Both the position numbers and the translations under genes were made by a program. The notes under the pieces were generated by a model. The model did no database searches and was not told the origin of the DNA. It saw nothing but the letters and a program-made list of their open reading frames with translations. DNA of 8,093 nucleotides from Planctomycetota bacterium (GTDB taxonomy: Bacteria; Planctomycetota; J058; JARGOJ01): contig JARGOJ010000368.1 in NCBI GenBank assembly GCA_029210225.1, forward strand, positions 1 to 8,093, read 5' to 3'. Below are positions 1 through 6,913 of the stretch, piece after piece; position 1 is the stretch's first letter, and the number at the start of each line of letters is the position of its first letter.

Positions 1-2
1 TC

Positions 3-1055
3 AACGAGGACCCCGCTGACAAGCATGTCGTTGTATCGGGACATATATTGAGGAAGGTCTCGACCGAATCCGGGGAGGGAGAGGGCCACGACACCTGGGG
101 GAATATTGGCCGTGCCAAACATCAACCCTTCTTCTTCAAACTCACGAATCTGGAAGGCTTGATGAACGCCGTGCCAACCGACGATGGGTTCGGGAAAAAT
201 CCCCACGCACTTCGCATTTGGATGAACCACTAAGTGGCGCCCCATATGCTTCATTTTTATACCGGAGCGCATGAGCAGAGCCGGGCTTTGAGCCGCGCCG
301 CAGCTTGAAACAACCGCTTTGGCGTAAACCAAAAGAGTCTTTCTTAGAGATCGAGCTTTTTCGTCGACAAAGTTACCGATGACTCCCACGGCGCAGGTGC
401 CGGCCATGAGGATCTTCTCAACGCGGCATCCGTGAATCAAGGTCGCGCCCCCAGCCATCGCCTCCGGGACATAAGTCACCAGGGTCGACCGCTTGGCTTT
501 GTTGGGGCAGCCGAACATGCAATTGTTCGATCCGAGGCAGTTGTGTTGGTTGCGAAGGTTGGGGATCACTTTGTATCCCATACGCTCCGCTCCAATGCGA
601 AACATGGTCGCGTCGCGGCCAATCGACTCTGGGCTCTGATGCGCGACGTGTATTTTCTTTTCAACCCGCTCAAAGTGAGGCAGCATAGCCTCGGGGTCGA
701 TTTCTGGGATGCCTTGATTCTTCCAATCTTCGAGGATTCGCTCGGGGGTTCGCCACGACATTCCGCCGTTAATGACCGTCGACCCACCGACGCATCGACC
801 TTCCGCGAATCCAATGGGGGGATTCCCGAGCATCGCCGACATTCCCGAGTCGCGATAGAGGCGACGAAAGGACGCCGTTGGCTCGGTGTTGAAGCTCTCG
901 GTCTTGTGATGGCCGCCTTCCTCAATCATGACGACGGAGAAGCCGAGGCGGGTCAGCTCGGCAGCCATGGTCGCGCCCCCTGCGCCGGTACCAACGATCA
1001 CAACGTCCGTTTCAAGTTCTACCCGATTGGGTGCATCAGTCGCGCCGAGTTCCAT
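3..1055 (-). CDS. GMC-family FAD-dependent oxidoreductase, C-terminus cut by window edge
   Basis: Seen: 351 codons are open from the ATG at 1055 to the left edge with no stop, so the C-terminal part lies outside. Residues 18-27 carry the dinucleotide-binding glycine motif (VVIVGTGAGG) for the FAD ADP moiety. Residues 86-100 (GRCVGGSTVINGGMS) match the first GMC signature. Residues 171-190 hold a cysteine-rich stretch with C173, C179 and C183 followed by PNKAKRST, as in the long-chain alcohol oxidase-like branch of GMC enzymes. A GAAGG lies 6 bases before the start. Known: GMC enzymes oxidise alcohols, sugars or sterols using FAD. Inferred: the substrate cannot be told; the alcohol oxidase-like branch is the best guess. 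No signal peptide is visible. The start overlaps the end of the upstream subunit 3-like gene by 20 bases, so the two are probably co-translated. The catalytic His/Asn region of the C-terminal domain is not visible here. Confidence 0.9.
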   Translation of the reverse strand, partial: MELGATDAPNRVELETDVVIVGTGAGGATMAAELTRLGFSVVMIEEGGHHKTESFNTEPTASFRRLYRDSGMSAMLGNPPIGFAEGRCVGGSTVINGGMSWRTPERILEDWKNQGIPEIDPEAMLPHFERVEKKIHVAHQSPESIGRDATMFRIGAERMGYKVIPNLRNQHNCLGSNNCMFGCPNKAKRSTLVTYVPEAMAGGATLIHGCRVEKILMAGTCAVGVIGNFVDEKARSLRKTLLVYAKAVVSSCGAAQSPALLMRSGIKMKHMGRHLVVHPNAKCVGIFPEPIVGWHGVHQAFQIREFEEEGLMFGTANIPPGVVALSLPGFGRDLPQYMSRYNDMLVSGVLV

Positions 1056-1458
1056 CGTTGGCCTTCAATTCGTCAACATAGCTTTGGGGGTCGTAGGCGA
1101 GGAGTCGCATGACCTCGGGTTGCTCATAGTAAGCGAGCATGATGAATCCCTTGATCGCTTTGAAAAAATTGTGAAAGAGGAAGAAGCTCGAGTGAGCCCA
1201 TCGCCCGACATAGATCGTTTGATCCCGTTGGCTCAACAAGCTAAAGGGTCTGATTCGGGGCGCCATGAAGAGAGCGAGATATTCGAAGGCAAAGAAGCCG
1301 ACTCGAAAGGGCTTTCGACCGGATTGGGGGAGGTAGTCCAAAGACGCTTCCACGTGGGCCAGAACTCGCTCGTGAAGGTCTTGGGACCGGACTTCGTCGG
1401 GGGGAAGCGCCGTAAGGATGAGGGCTTTTAGGGTGCGCCTCACAGATTCAGAGATCAT
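1036..1458 (-). CDS. Gluconate 2-dehydrogenase subunit 3-like small partner protein
   Basis: A 140-residue protein lying just upstream of, and overlapping, the GMC oxidoreductase gene. Seen: it begins MISESVRRTLKALILTALPP, followed by an acidic and helical region and an aromatic-rich middle (FFAFEYLALF, residues 55-64; SSFFLFHNFF, 90-99). It ends with a YYEQPEVMRLLAYDP block (110-124). That C-terminal block and the overall pattern resemble the gluconate 2-dehydrogenase subunit 3 family, whose members pair with a GMC-type FAD subunit. Unlike many members of that family, it has no twin-arginine or other signal peptide, so this pair is probably cytoplasmic or attached to the membrane through hydrophobic patches. 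GGAAAG stands 7 bases before the ATG and supports the start. Inferred role: stabilising or electron-linking partner of the GMC subunit. The family assignment is from pattern memory, without a profile search. Confidence 0.7.
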   Translation of the reverse strand: MISESVRRTLKALILTALPPDEVRSQDLHERVLAHVEASLDYLPQSGRKPFRVGFFAFEYLALFMAPRIRPFSLLSQRDQTIYVGRWAHSSFFLFHNFFKAIKGFIMLAYYEQPEVMRLLAYDPQSYVDELKANDGTRRD

Positions 1459-1490
1459 GGCTTAGCTTTCCAAAACACCAATGCAAAACG

Positions 1491-1508
1491 CGCTCCCGCC
1501 TAGGAGCG
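1491..1508 (-). terminator. Possible weak terminator hairpin after the 528-residue gene
   Basis: CGCTCC (1491-1496) and GGAGCG (1503-1508) form a perfect 6-bp GC-rich stem with a 6-base loop. Read on the minus strand, the hairpin is followed by CGTTTTGCATTGGTGTTTT, a broken rather than continuous T-run. It lies about 118 bases past the stop codon of the beta-sandwich gene and about 33 bases before the start of the subunit 3-like gene. It could terminate or attenuate read-through into the redox pair. The short T-tract makes this uncertain. Confidence 0.3.
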
Positions 1509-1517
1509 AAGCTTCAC

Positions 1518-1560
1518 AATCGTCGAAAGTGAATCGTCTTCTTAACAAAGTTCGACGGTT
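1518..1560. repeat. Imperfect 10-bp inverted repeat in the gap between minus-strand genes
   Basis: AATCGTCGAA (1518-1527) pairs with TTCGACGGTT (1551-1560) over 10 bp with one G-T wobble, around a 23-base loop. It sits in the 167-base gap between the beta-sandwich gene and the subunit 3-like gene. It could be an RNA hairpin in a leader or a binding site for a dimeric regulator of the redox pair. On the minus strand the 9-mer CGAACTTTG occurs twice in this gap. I could not identify a convincing promoter here. Confidence 0.35.
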
Positions 1561-1625
1561 TCGGACAACGATCTTCGATAAAGACCAAAGTTCGTCACCT
1601 CCGAATCAGCATAAGGAATCTCTAA

Positions 1626-3212
1626 TCAGCCGCCCCGTAGGTCCGGGACTCGAACGGTCTTACCCGCTTGGACGTTGACCCGAGGAGAGTTTTTTTCATC
1701 AACGCTACCAGCTGACAAAGAATAGGGACCGGCCTCGACTTTATCGAAGCGGTACCAGCCCTGATCGTTGGTTCGGGCTGTGACGATCTCCCCCTCTCGG
1801 TCTGGATTTTGGTTTGTTAAGAGGACCCGAACTCCGGCGGCAGGCTCATTGCCGGTGCCAACAATGCGACCGATCACAACGCCATACTGGCTGAGGCGCT
1901 GGAGCATCCGTTGAGTGTGAGTGTCGACGACAACGACTTCTCGGCTGCCTCGGGAATAACCCTCTTTCTCAAAACGCACAATCTGAAAGCCTTTGGGAAG
2001 ACCGTAGAGTTGAAAGTCGCCCTTTTCGTCAGTCAGACATTCGACCGTTTGGCAACGCACTTTGACACCAGGGACTCGATTCCCTGAATAGTCAACAACC
2101 GAGCCCGAGACGGACATCATTTGCTTGGCCATCTCCAGGCGAATCTCCATGGATCCTCCCGGCTTTAACTCGAACTCGGTCCACTTGCTTGCGTACTCTG
2201 GCTTTTGCTGGAAGCTCGCTCGGACCTTGTAGCGCCCAGGGTTCATGTCTTTGAGTGTGAAACTTCCATCGAACGATGCTGGCTGATTGACGCGCTTCGT
2301 CGATGTGAACGGGTTCTTCTTGCGCCCGGTTTGATGGACCAGCTCGAAGACGAAATCGAGGCCTCCCCCACCATCGCCGATAACAACGCCGCTGATCGTC
2401 CCAAGAGAGAGGAACTTCAGATAGGCTTTTTGGGTTTCATTGGGCTTGACCGTTACGAACATCTTGTCGGTCTCTGAAAATCCTGGCGCCTTGCCGTAGA
2501 TGGCCCAACGCCCGGGCGCCAGCTCGACACGCATGCGACCGCCGCCATCGACGCCGAGCCCCTCGGCTGTGTAATCGTAAGCCCGACCTTGATAGTCCAT
2601 GACAAAGAGCCGACCTTTTGTGAGCGGACGTTGATCTTGGGTCATGAAGCGAGCTTCGATGGTCCCTGTGTCTGAGGGTGGAAAGACGAGCTTGATGCGG
2701 GTGTTGATTTTGTAGGGTCCGACAAAGCGTGCCCCGTCAAAGCGTGGATGCCAGACCTCAGCGCTGAACTTCTCACTCTCTTTGAGATCTTTGAAGGTGA
2801 TCTTCCCATTCTCGTCTGTTCGATACTTCCCCAAAATGCCACGAACACTCGACCGTGCCTTCACGAAGGCGTTCTTCAAAGCATTGTCCAGGTGATCAAC
2901 AACCAAGAGGTTGACGGTACCGCTACCGTTCTTTAGGTCCTCAACTTTCACTTCTCGGCTGACGTCGATGATGGGTTTGGGCTCGGGTTTGGGATCGGGG
3001 TTGCTGAGTTCCAGGACATCCTTGTTGATGCCGTTTTTAAGTGGGACTCTGGCTTTCTCCGTCTTCGACTTCTTTTTGGGCGAGCGGCGTCGCTTCACCC
3101 TTGGCCGTGGATTGCTATCGTCCGATTCCTCCATAAAGAGGAGAGTGCCTATCCCCGCCAAAGCGACCAGGACAAAAAGGCCTCCAATGAATTTTCCTAT
3201 TCGCACAGTCAT
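1626..3212 (-). CDS. Membrane-anchored protein with about five carboxypeptidase-regulatory/CnaB-like beta-sandwich domains
   Basis: 528 residues. Seen: residues 8-27 form one hydrophobic segment (signal anchor; no lipobox cysteine). A short acidic patch (EESDD, 28-32) follows, then a strongly basic tract (RPRVKRRRSPKKKSK, 36-50) and a proline/lysine linker (NPDPKPEPKP, 71-80). The rest is built of beta-rich units at roughly 97-178, 183-268, 270-362, 366-437 and 444-522. Several carry the typical 'TDxxGxFxxxxLxxGxYxV' turn, for example TDENGKITFKDL (132-143), DGSFTLKDMNPGRYKV (315-330), TDEKGDFQLYGLPKG (394-408) and NDQGWYRFDKVEAGPYSL (482-499). Known: such domains act as structural or binding modules in envelope proteins and show no catalytic signature. 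Inferred: an inner-membrane-anchored periplasmic protein, perhaps a spacer or binding scaffold. GAGAA just before the ATG is a weak ribosome site. The gene is divergent from the pyr operon. Specific function unknown. Confidence 0.8.
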   Translation of the reverse strand: MTVRIGKFIGGLFVLVALAGIGTLLFMEESDDSNPRPRVKRRRSPKKKSKTEKARVPLKNGINKDVLELSNPDPKPEPKPIIDVSREVKVEDLKNGSGTVNLLVVDHLDNALKNAFVKARSSVRGILGKYRTDENGKITFKDLKESEKFSAEVWHPRFDGARFVGPYKINTRIKLVFPPSDTGTIEARFMTQDQRPLTKGRLFVMDYQGRAYDYTAEGLGVDGGGRMRVELAPGRWAIYGKAPGFSETDKMFVTVKPNETQKAYLKFLSLGTISGVVIGDGGGGLDFVFELVHQTGRKKNPFTSTKRVNQPASFDGSFTLKDMNPGRYKVRASFQQKPEYASKWTEFELKPGGSMEIRLEMAKQMMSVSGSVVDYSGNRVPGVKVRCQTVECLTDEKGDFQLYGLPKGFQIVRFEKEGYSRGSREVVVVDTHTQRMLQRLSQYGVVIGRIVGTGNEPAAGVRVLLTNQNPDREGEIVTARTNDQGWYRFDKVEAGPYSLSAGSVDEKNSPRVNVQAGKTVRVPDLRGG

Positions 3213-3407
3213 TTCTCACAGTTTGGATTCGTCGAACACACCAGAATCAGGGACGATATCATTCATGACGCTTGATCGTCGGAAAAGGTTCGTCTTCGCT
3301 TTTGAGCGTTTTTTTAAGTTCACGCATCACAGCTGACCGTATTCATTGTAAATTGCGCCCACTACACCCAAAGATCATTCTTAATATTATTCATGGGGCG
3401 AGACGCA
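3213..3407. promoter_or_regulatory. Divergent intergenic region between the beta-sandwich gene and the pyr operon
   Basis: About 195 non-coding bases must hold the promoters for both directions. Minus strand: TACAAT (complement of 3345-3350) is a good -10 candidate, with TTGGGT (complement of 3366-3371) 15 bases upstream as a poor -35. Plus strand: the AT-rich TTAATATTAT (3381-3390) could contain a -10, but no acceptable -35 lies 16-18 bases before it. An inverted repeat GACGAT/ATCGTC (3252-3257, 3275-3280; 17-base loop) and a 4-bp stem CGCT-TTTG-AGCG followed by seven Ts (3297-3315) could be remnants of an attenuator. I could not find a sequence matching the PyrR RNA-binding consensus known from Bacillus. 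All assignments here are tentative. Confidence 0.35.
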
Positions 3408-3980
3408 ATGACTGCACCCAAAGTTTCTGAAACCCTCGTGCTCAGCGAAGAAGAAATTGAGAACACAAGTCAACGCATCGCCTACGAGATCCTCGAGCGA
3501 CGCCCCAATTCGCCCATCGCTTTTGTCGGCATTCACACTCGCGGCGTCGTTTTTGCCGAGCGCGTCTACGCTATTGTGGCCGAAAAGAACTCCCAAATCA
3601 GCAAGGGCACCCTCGATATCACACTCTACCGGGACGACCTCGATAACCTGGGAACAATTCCGTCTGTGAAGGGATCGCACATCCCCTTCAACGTCGATGG
3701 GGCTCGGATTATATTGTTTGATGACGTGCTGTTCACCGGCCGCACAATCCGCGCCGCTATTGATGTCCTCATGGACTACGGCCGCCCTAGCAAAATTGAA
3801 CTCGCGGTCCTCGTTGATCGTGGCAACCGAGAACTCCCAATCTGTCCCGACTACACCGGTCGCATTGTGAAAACACGGGCCGGTGAATACGTCAGTGTTC
3901 GTTTCAAAGAAAAAGATGGTTCCGAAGGCGTCTACTTGTTGCGTGAGGAAAAGACCAATGGACAAACCGAAGATCGCTGA
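3408..3980 (+). CDS. pyrR: Bifunctional pyr operon regulator / uracil phosphoribosyltransferase PyrR
   Basis: 190 residues from the preferred start. Known: PyrR binds pyr mRNA leaders in a UMP/UTP-dependent way to cause attenuation, and also has uracil phosphoribosyltransferase activity. Seen: FVGIHTRGVVFAERV (39-53) and GTLDITLYRDDL (67-78) are typical of the family. ILFDDVLFTGRT (102-113) is the PRPP-binding loop. VDRGNRELPICPDYTG (136-151) is also conserved. The C-terminal tail is about 10 residues longer than in the usual 180-residue proteins. Start choice: an in-frame ATG at 3393 has no purine-rich site before it, while 3408 is preceded by GGGGCGAG and puts TAPKVSETLVLSEEE at the amino end, as expected. 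It is the first gene of the pyr operon, and its last 23 bases overlap the start of pyrB, as expected for coupled translation. Confidence 0.95.
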   Translation: MTAPKVSETLVLSEEEIENTSQRIAYEILERRPNSPIAFVGIHTRGVVFAERVYAIVAEKNSQISKGTLDITLYRDDLDNLGTIPSVKGSHIPFNVDGARIILFDDVLFTGRTIRAAIDVLMDYGRPSKIELAVLVDRGNRELPICPDYTGRIVKTRAGEYVSVRFKEKDGSEGVYLLREEKTNGQTEDR

Positions 3981-4853
3981 GCGGTTAAGAAGCAAAGACT
4001 TACTGAGTATCGCCGACCTGACAACCGCTGAAATTGAATTGCTCTTGCGAACGGCAAAGCCATTCAAAGATCTCTTCCAGCGCTCTGTAAAGAAGGTCCC
4101 CCCACTCAAAGGGAAAACAGTCCTCTTCCTCTTCTACGAACCCTCAACTCGCACCCGCACGTCCTTCGATATCGCCGCCAAAAGACTCTCCGCCGACGTC
4201 GCCAACTTCGCCATTTCCAGCTCCTCCGTCGTCAAAGGCGAATCGGTGCTCGACACCGTGAAAACACTCGAATCGATGCGCGCCGACTATATCGTCGTGC
4301 GCCATAAGAACGCTGGCGTCCCCAATCTCATCGCTCGAAACACACCCATTTCCGTCGTCAATGCATCCTAATTATGGGGGACATCCTCCACTCCCGCGTC
4401 GCCCGCTCAACGATGCAGTGCTGCCATAAGCTCGGCATGGAAGTCGGAATCTTTGGCCCCGCCACCCTGCTTCCTGCCGGGGCTCATAGCTTCATTAAAC
4501 CCTTCTACAAATACGAAGACGCCCTCGCTTGGCAACCTCATGTGATGTATCTACTCAGGCTGCAGCTTGAGCGCCAAAAAGCAAACTTCTTCCCGTCGAT
4601 GCGTGAGTATCACCATACCTTCGGACTCTCCCAAGAACGCTTCAACGAGATTGAACGCGAAGGGATCTACGTCATGCATCCGGGCCCTGTAAACCGTGGC
4701 GTTGAGCTCGTCGACGCGGTCATGGATTACGAACGCTGCCTCATCAATACTCAGGTAGAAAACGGCATTGCCACCCGCATGGCCATTCTCTACCTCCTCC
4801 ATCCTTCCAACCGTAAGAAAGAAGCCGCCGCTGTGGAGGAACATATCTCATGA
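3958..4853 (+). pseudogene. pyrB: Aspartate carbamoyltransferase PyrB, disrupted by an internal deletion and frameshift
   Basis: Intact PyrB condenses carbamoyl phosphate with aspartate. Seen, first part: 137 residues from the ATG at 3958 (AGGA 8 bases before it) to TAA at 4369-4371. It carries the carbamoyl-phosphate motif FYEPSTRTRTSF (59-70) and the SSSSVVKGES loop (87-96), and ends at VVNA. Second part: another frame from 4374, beginning MGDILHSRVARS, with LRLQLERQ and HPGPVNRG, ending at 4853. Families usually have about 33 residues between VVNA and GDI, including the catalytic HPTQ. Here only 11 bases (4366-4376) remain, a loss of about 88 bases and a change of frame. The two pieces correspond roughly to the carbamoyl-phosphate and aspartate domains, but the active-site His and Gln and the connecting helix are missing. 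An ATG 2 bases after the stop could allow restart, yet two such fragments should not form an active enzyme. Both halves are otherwise clean, so the lesion is recent or an assembly error. The final stop overlaps pyrC (ATGA). Confidence 0.9.
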
Positions 4854-6148
4854 CTCGGACCCTATTTCATGGTGGCCAAATTGTCACCGAAGAGAACCGC
4901 AATCCCATTAAGCGAGATATCCTCGTCGAAGATGGACTCATCATTGCCGTCGAGGAGAGCATCACCTCGGTCAACGCAGACACCGAAAAGGTCGATTGCA
5001 CCGGACGTATTATTGTCCCGGGCCTCTACGATGTTCACGTTCACCTCCGAGAGCCCGGACGGGAAGACAAAGAGACCATAGAAACCGGCGCTCAAGCAGC
5101 GCTGAACGGTGGCGTCACCGGCATACTCGCCATGCCCAACACCACTCCTCCCATCGACAACGGCGGTATGGTCCGTTACGTTCTCAACATCGCCCGGGAG
5201 AAGGCTGCGGTCACAGTCCATACAACGGGGTGCATTACCAAAGGACGCGCTGGGCACGCCCTCGCCGAGATTGGCGACATGGTCGCCGGTGGCGCCATAA
5301 TGATCACTGACGACGGCGACCCCGTTCATGACCCCTTGGTCCTTCGCAGAGCGATGGAATACGCACGCAACTTTGACCTCATTCTTGGCATGCATTGCGA
5401 TATCAAAGAGCTCTTCAATGAAGGCGCAATGAATGAAGGCGCCGCATCTTATCGCCTTGGATTACCGGGAATCCCCACGGCCAGCGAAGAAATTTGCATG
5501 GAGCGCGACCTCCGCCTAGCCAAGCTAACCGGGGCTCGGGTGCATATTCAGCACGTCTCAAGCGCCGGCGGTGTGGAGATCATTAAGCGATTTAAAAATG
5601 AAGGAGTCCAAGTCACTGCGGAGGTTACTCCTCACCACTTAATCTTCAACGAAGACGATATTCTCGACTACAATACACACTATAAAATGAATCCTCCCCT
5701 GCGATCCGTTGAGGACAACGAAAAGCTTCTCGAAGCGCTGAACGAAGGAGTCTTCGACTGTATTGCAACCGATCACGCGCCCCACACAAGCTTTGAGAAA
5801 AAGCTCGATTTCTGTAGCGCGCCGTTTGGGATTACGGGGTTAGAAACAGCCTTGGCCTCTCTTTATGATCGCTTTATCTCTAAAGATAAACTGCGATGGG
5901 ACACTCTCGTGCGCTGCTTCTCCGGAGCCCCACGCCGGCTTCTCAAGCTCCCAAGCGTTGAGATTAAAAAGGGAAACACCGCTGAGTTTCTGATGTTCAA
6001 TCCCGCAGAAACGACCACAGCATCCAAAGAATTCTTCTGCTCAAAGAGCGTCAATTCGCCATTCTTCAATAAAACGATGCAAGGCTTGGTTGAAAAGGTC
6101 GTCATTGGCGGAGTCGTAAAAATGGATAGGACCAAGAGCGATGCTTGA
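4850..6148 (+). CDS. pyrC: Dihydroorotase PyrC (class I, zinc amidohydrolase)
   Basis: 432 residues, a normal length for class I dihydroorotases. Known: it cyclises N-carbamoyl-aspartate to dihydroorotate with a binuclear zinc centre. Seen: DVHVHLREPG (61-70) supplies the zinc histidines H63 and H65 and substrate-binding R67. MPNTTPPIDN (95-104) is the conserved substrate loop. ITDDG (152-156) supplies the bridging Asp. MHCDI (181-185, H182), HVSS (235-238, H235), MNPPLR (280-285) and ATDHAPH (306-312, D308) complete the active site. All expected ligands are present, and their spacing agrees with the Bacillus anthracis enzyme at an offset of about four residues. The start ATG sits inside the pyrB stop (ATGA), so translation is coupled, and the stop overlaps the pyrK start by 8 bases. 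Class I enzymes can form complexes with PyrB in some bacteria, which gives the adjacent pyrB lesion extra significance. The gene itself appears intact. Confidence 0.96.
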   Translation: MTRTLFHGGQIVTEENRNPIKRDILVEDGLIIAVEESITSVNADTEKVDCTGRIIVPGLYDVHVHLREPGREDKETIETGAQAALNGGVTGILAMPNTTPPIDNGGMVRYVLNIAREKAAVTVHTTGCITKGRAGHALAEIGDMVAGGAIMITDDGDPVHDPLVLRRAMEYARNFDLILGMHCDIKELFNEGAMNEGAASYRLGLPGIPTASEEICMERDLRLAKLTGARVHIQHVSSAGGVEIIKRFKNEGVQVTAEVTPHHLIFNEDDILDYNTHYKMNPPLRSVEDNEKLLEALNEGVFDCIATDHAPHTSFEKKLDFCSAPFGITGLETALASLYDRFISKDKLRWDTLVRCFSGAPRRLLKLPSVEIKKGNTAEFLMFNPAETTTASKEFFCSKSVNSPFFNKTMQGLVEKVVIGGVVKMDRTKSDA

Positions 6149-6902
6149 GTTAGACGCGGCGGTTTTAAAAAACGAGCAGGTCTCATCGAGCTTCTTTGTT
6201 CTCACGCTGGAATGTGCTGAATTGCCGAATGTTTCCCCCGGTCAATTTGTTCAAGTCCGCTGTAGAGATGCCAATGAAAACGCGCCCTTTCTGCGACGCC
6301 CCTTTAGTGTCATGGATCAGAGAGGCTCAGAAATCGACCTTGTCTACAAAGTTATTGGTCCGGGCACGACCCATATGTCTCGACTAAGGACCGGAGGCAC
6401 TGTTTCAATCTTAGGTCCCTTAGGCCAAGGTTTCCCAAGCCGCCCCAACAGCGAATCGAAGACGCTTATCGTGGCAGGAGGAACGGGCCTCGGTGGCATT
6501 TACTATCTGGCCAAAAGCCTCGCCGCGCAAAAGCAAAGTGTCGAGATTCTTTATGGTGTTCGTTTTCGCCATGAGATCGCTTCGTCCTTGCTCGATAGGC
6601 TCGGTGTGCCCTATCAGGTGGTGGTCGAAGACGAGCACGGTTATATGACTGACAAAGGTCTCCCCGAGAGAATCCTCAGTGAATATGACCGCTGCTGTAT
6701 TTGCGGTCCAACGCCTATGATGCGCGCCGTTGCAGATTATGTATCCGAGGCCATTCCCGCCGTTGAAGTGTCCCTCGAAGAGATGATGGGATGCGGCTTT
6801 GGCATCTGTTACACCTGCCCTGTGAAACGCTCTGACAGTGAGTTGTTTTATGGAGCTTGTTACGACGGCCCCGTTTTTCAATATGAATCCATTGCTCTCT
6901 AA
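6141..6902 (+). CDS. pyrK: Dihydroorotate dehydrogenase electron-transfer subunit PyrK
   Basis: 253 residues. Known: PyrK carries FAD and a [2Fe-2S] cluster and passes electrons from the class 1B dihydroorotate dehydrogenase PyrD to NAD+. Seen: FLRRPFSV (50-57) is the FAD-binding motif of the ferredoxin-reductase fold. VAGGTGLGG (111-119) is the nucleotide-binding glycine-rich loop, and CICGP (186-190) is the typical late NAD-domain motif. The C-terminus has four cluster cysteines, C218, C223, C226 and C240, in a CGFGICYTC...C arrangement. The length is usual. The start overlaps the pyrC stop by 8 bases. The partner pyrD is not in the window on either side, so it must be encoded elsewhere. 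Sequence alone cannot exclude a related reductase subunit, but the operon context makes PyrK by far the most likely. Confidence 0.94.
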   Translation: MLELDAAVLKNEQVSSSFFVLTLECAELPNVSPGQFVQVRCRDANENAPFLRRPFSVMDQRGSEIDLVYKVIGPGTTHMSRLRTGGTVSILGPLGQGFPSRPNSESKTLIVAGGTGLGGIYYLAKSLAAQKQSVEILYGVRFRHEIASSLLDRLGVPYQVVVEDEHGYMTDKGLPERILSEYDRCCICGPTPMMRAVADYVSEAIPAVEVSLEEMMGCGFGICYTCPVKRSDSELFYGACYDGPVFQYESIAL

Positions 6903-6913
6903 GTCTCTCCAAA

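Noticed and set aside
432..1112. 226-residue plus-strand ORF
   Set aside because: It lies antisense to the GMC oxidoreductase, whose minus-strand frame carries clear FAD and GMC motifs. The plus-strand product is low-complexity in character with no recognisable motif.
2969..3000. GGGTTTGGGCTCGGG-type G-rich tract as a possible quadruplex or repeat
   Set aside because: It is explained by the minus-strand codons for the PDPKPEPKP linker of the beta-sandwich protein.
3387..4109. 240-residue minus-strand ORF
   Set aside because: Antisense to pyrR and the start of pyrB, whose PRPP-loop and carbamoyl-phosphate motifs make the plus strand the coding one.
4366..4376. Simple one-base frameshift or programmed frameshift in pyrB
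   Set aside because: Correcting the frame alone would still leave about 30 residues missing, including the HPTQ active-site segment. No slippery heptamer is evident at the junction.
4374..4853. Independent gene starting at the ATG at 4374
   Set aside because: The product is the C-terminal aspartate-binding half of PyrB. The ATG falls at the residue before GDILHSRVARS in an internal strand of the normal protein, and no ribosome site precedes it, so it is treated as part of the broken pyrB.
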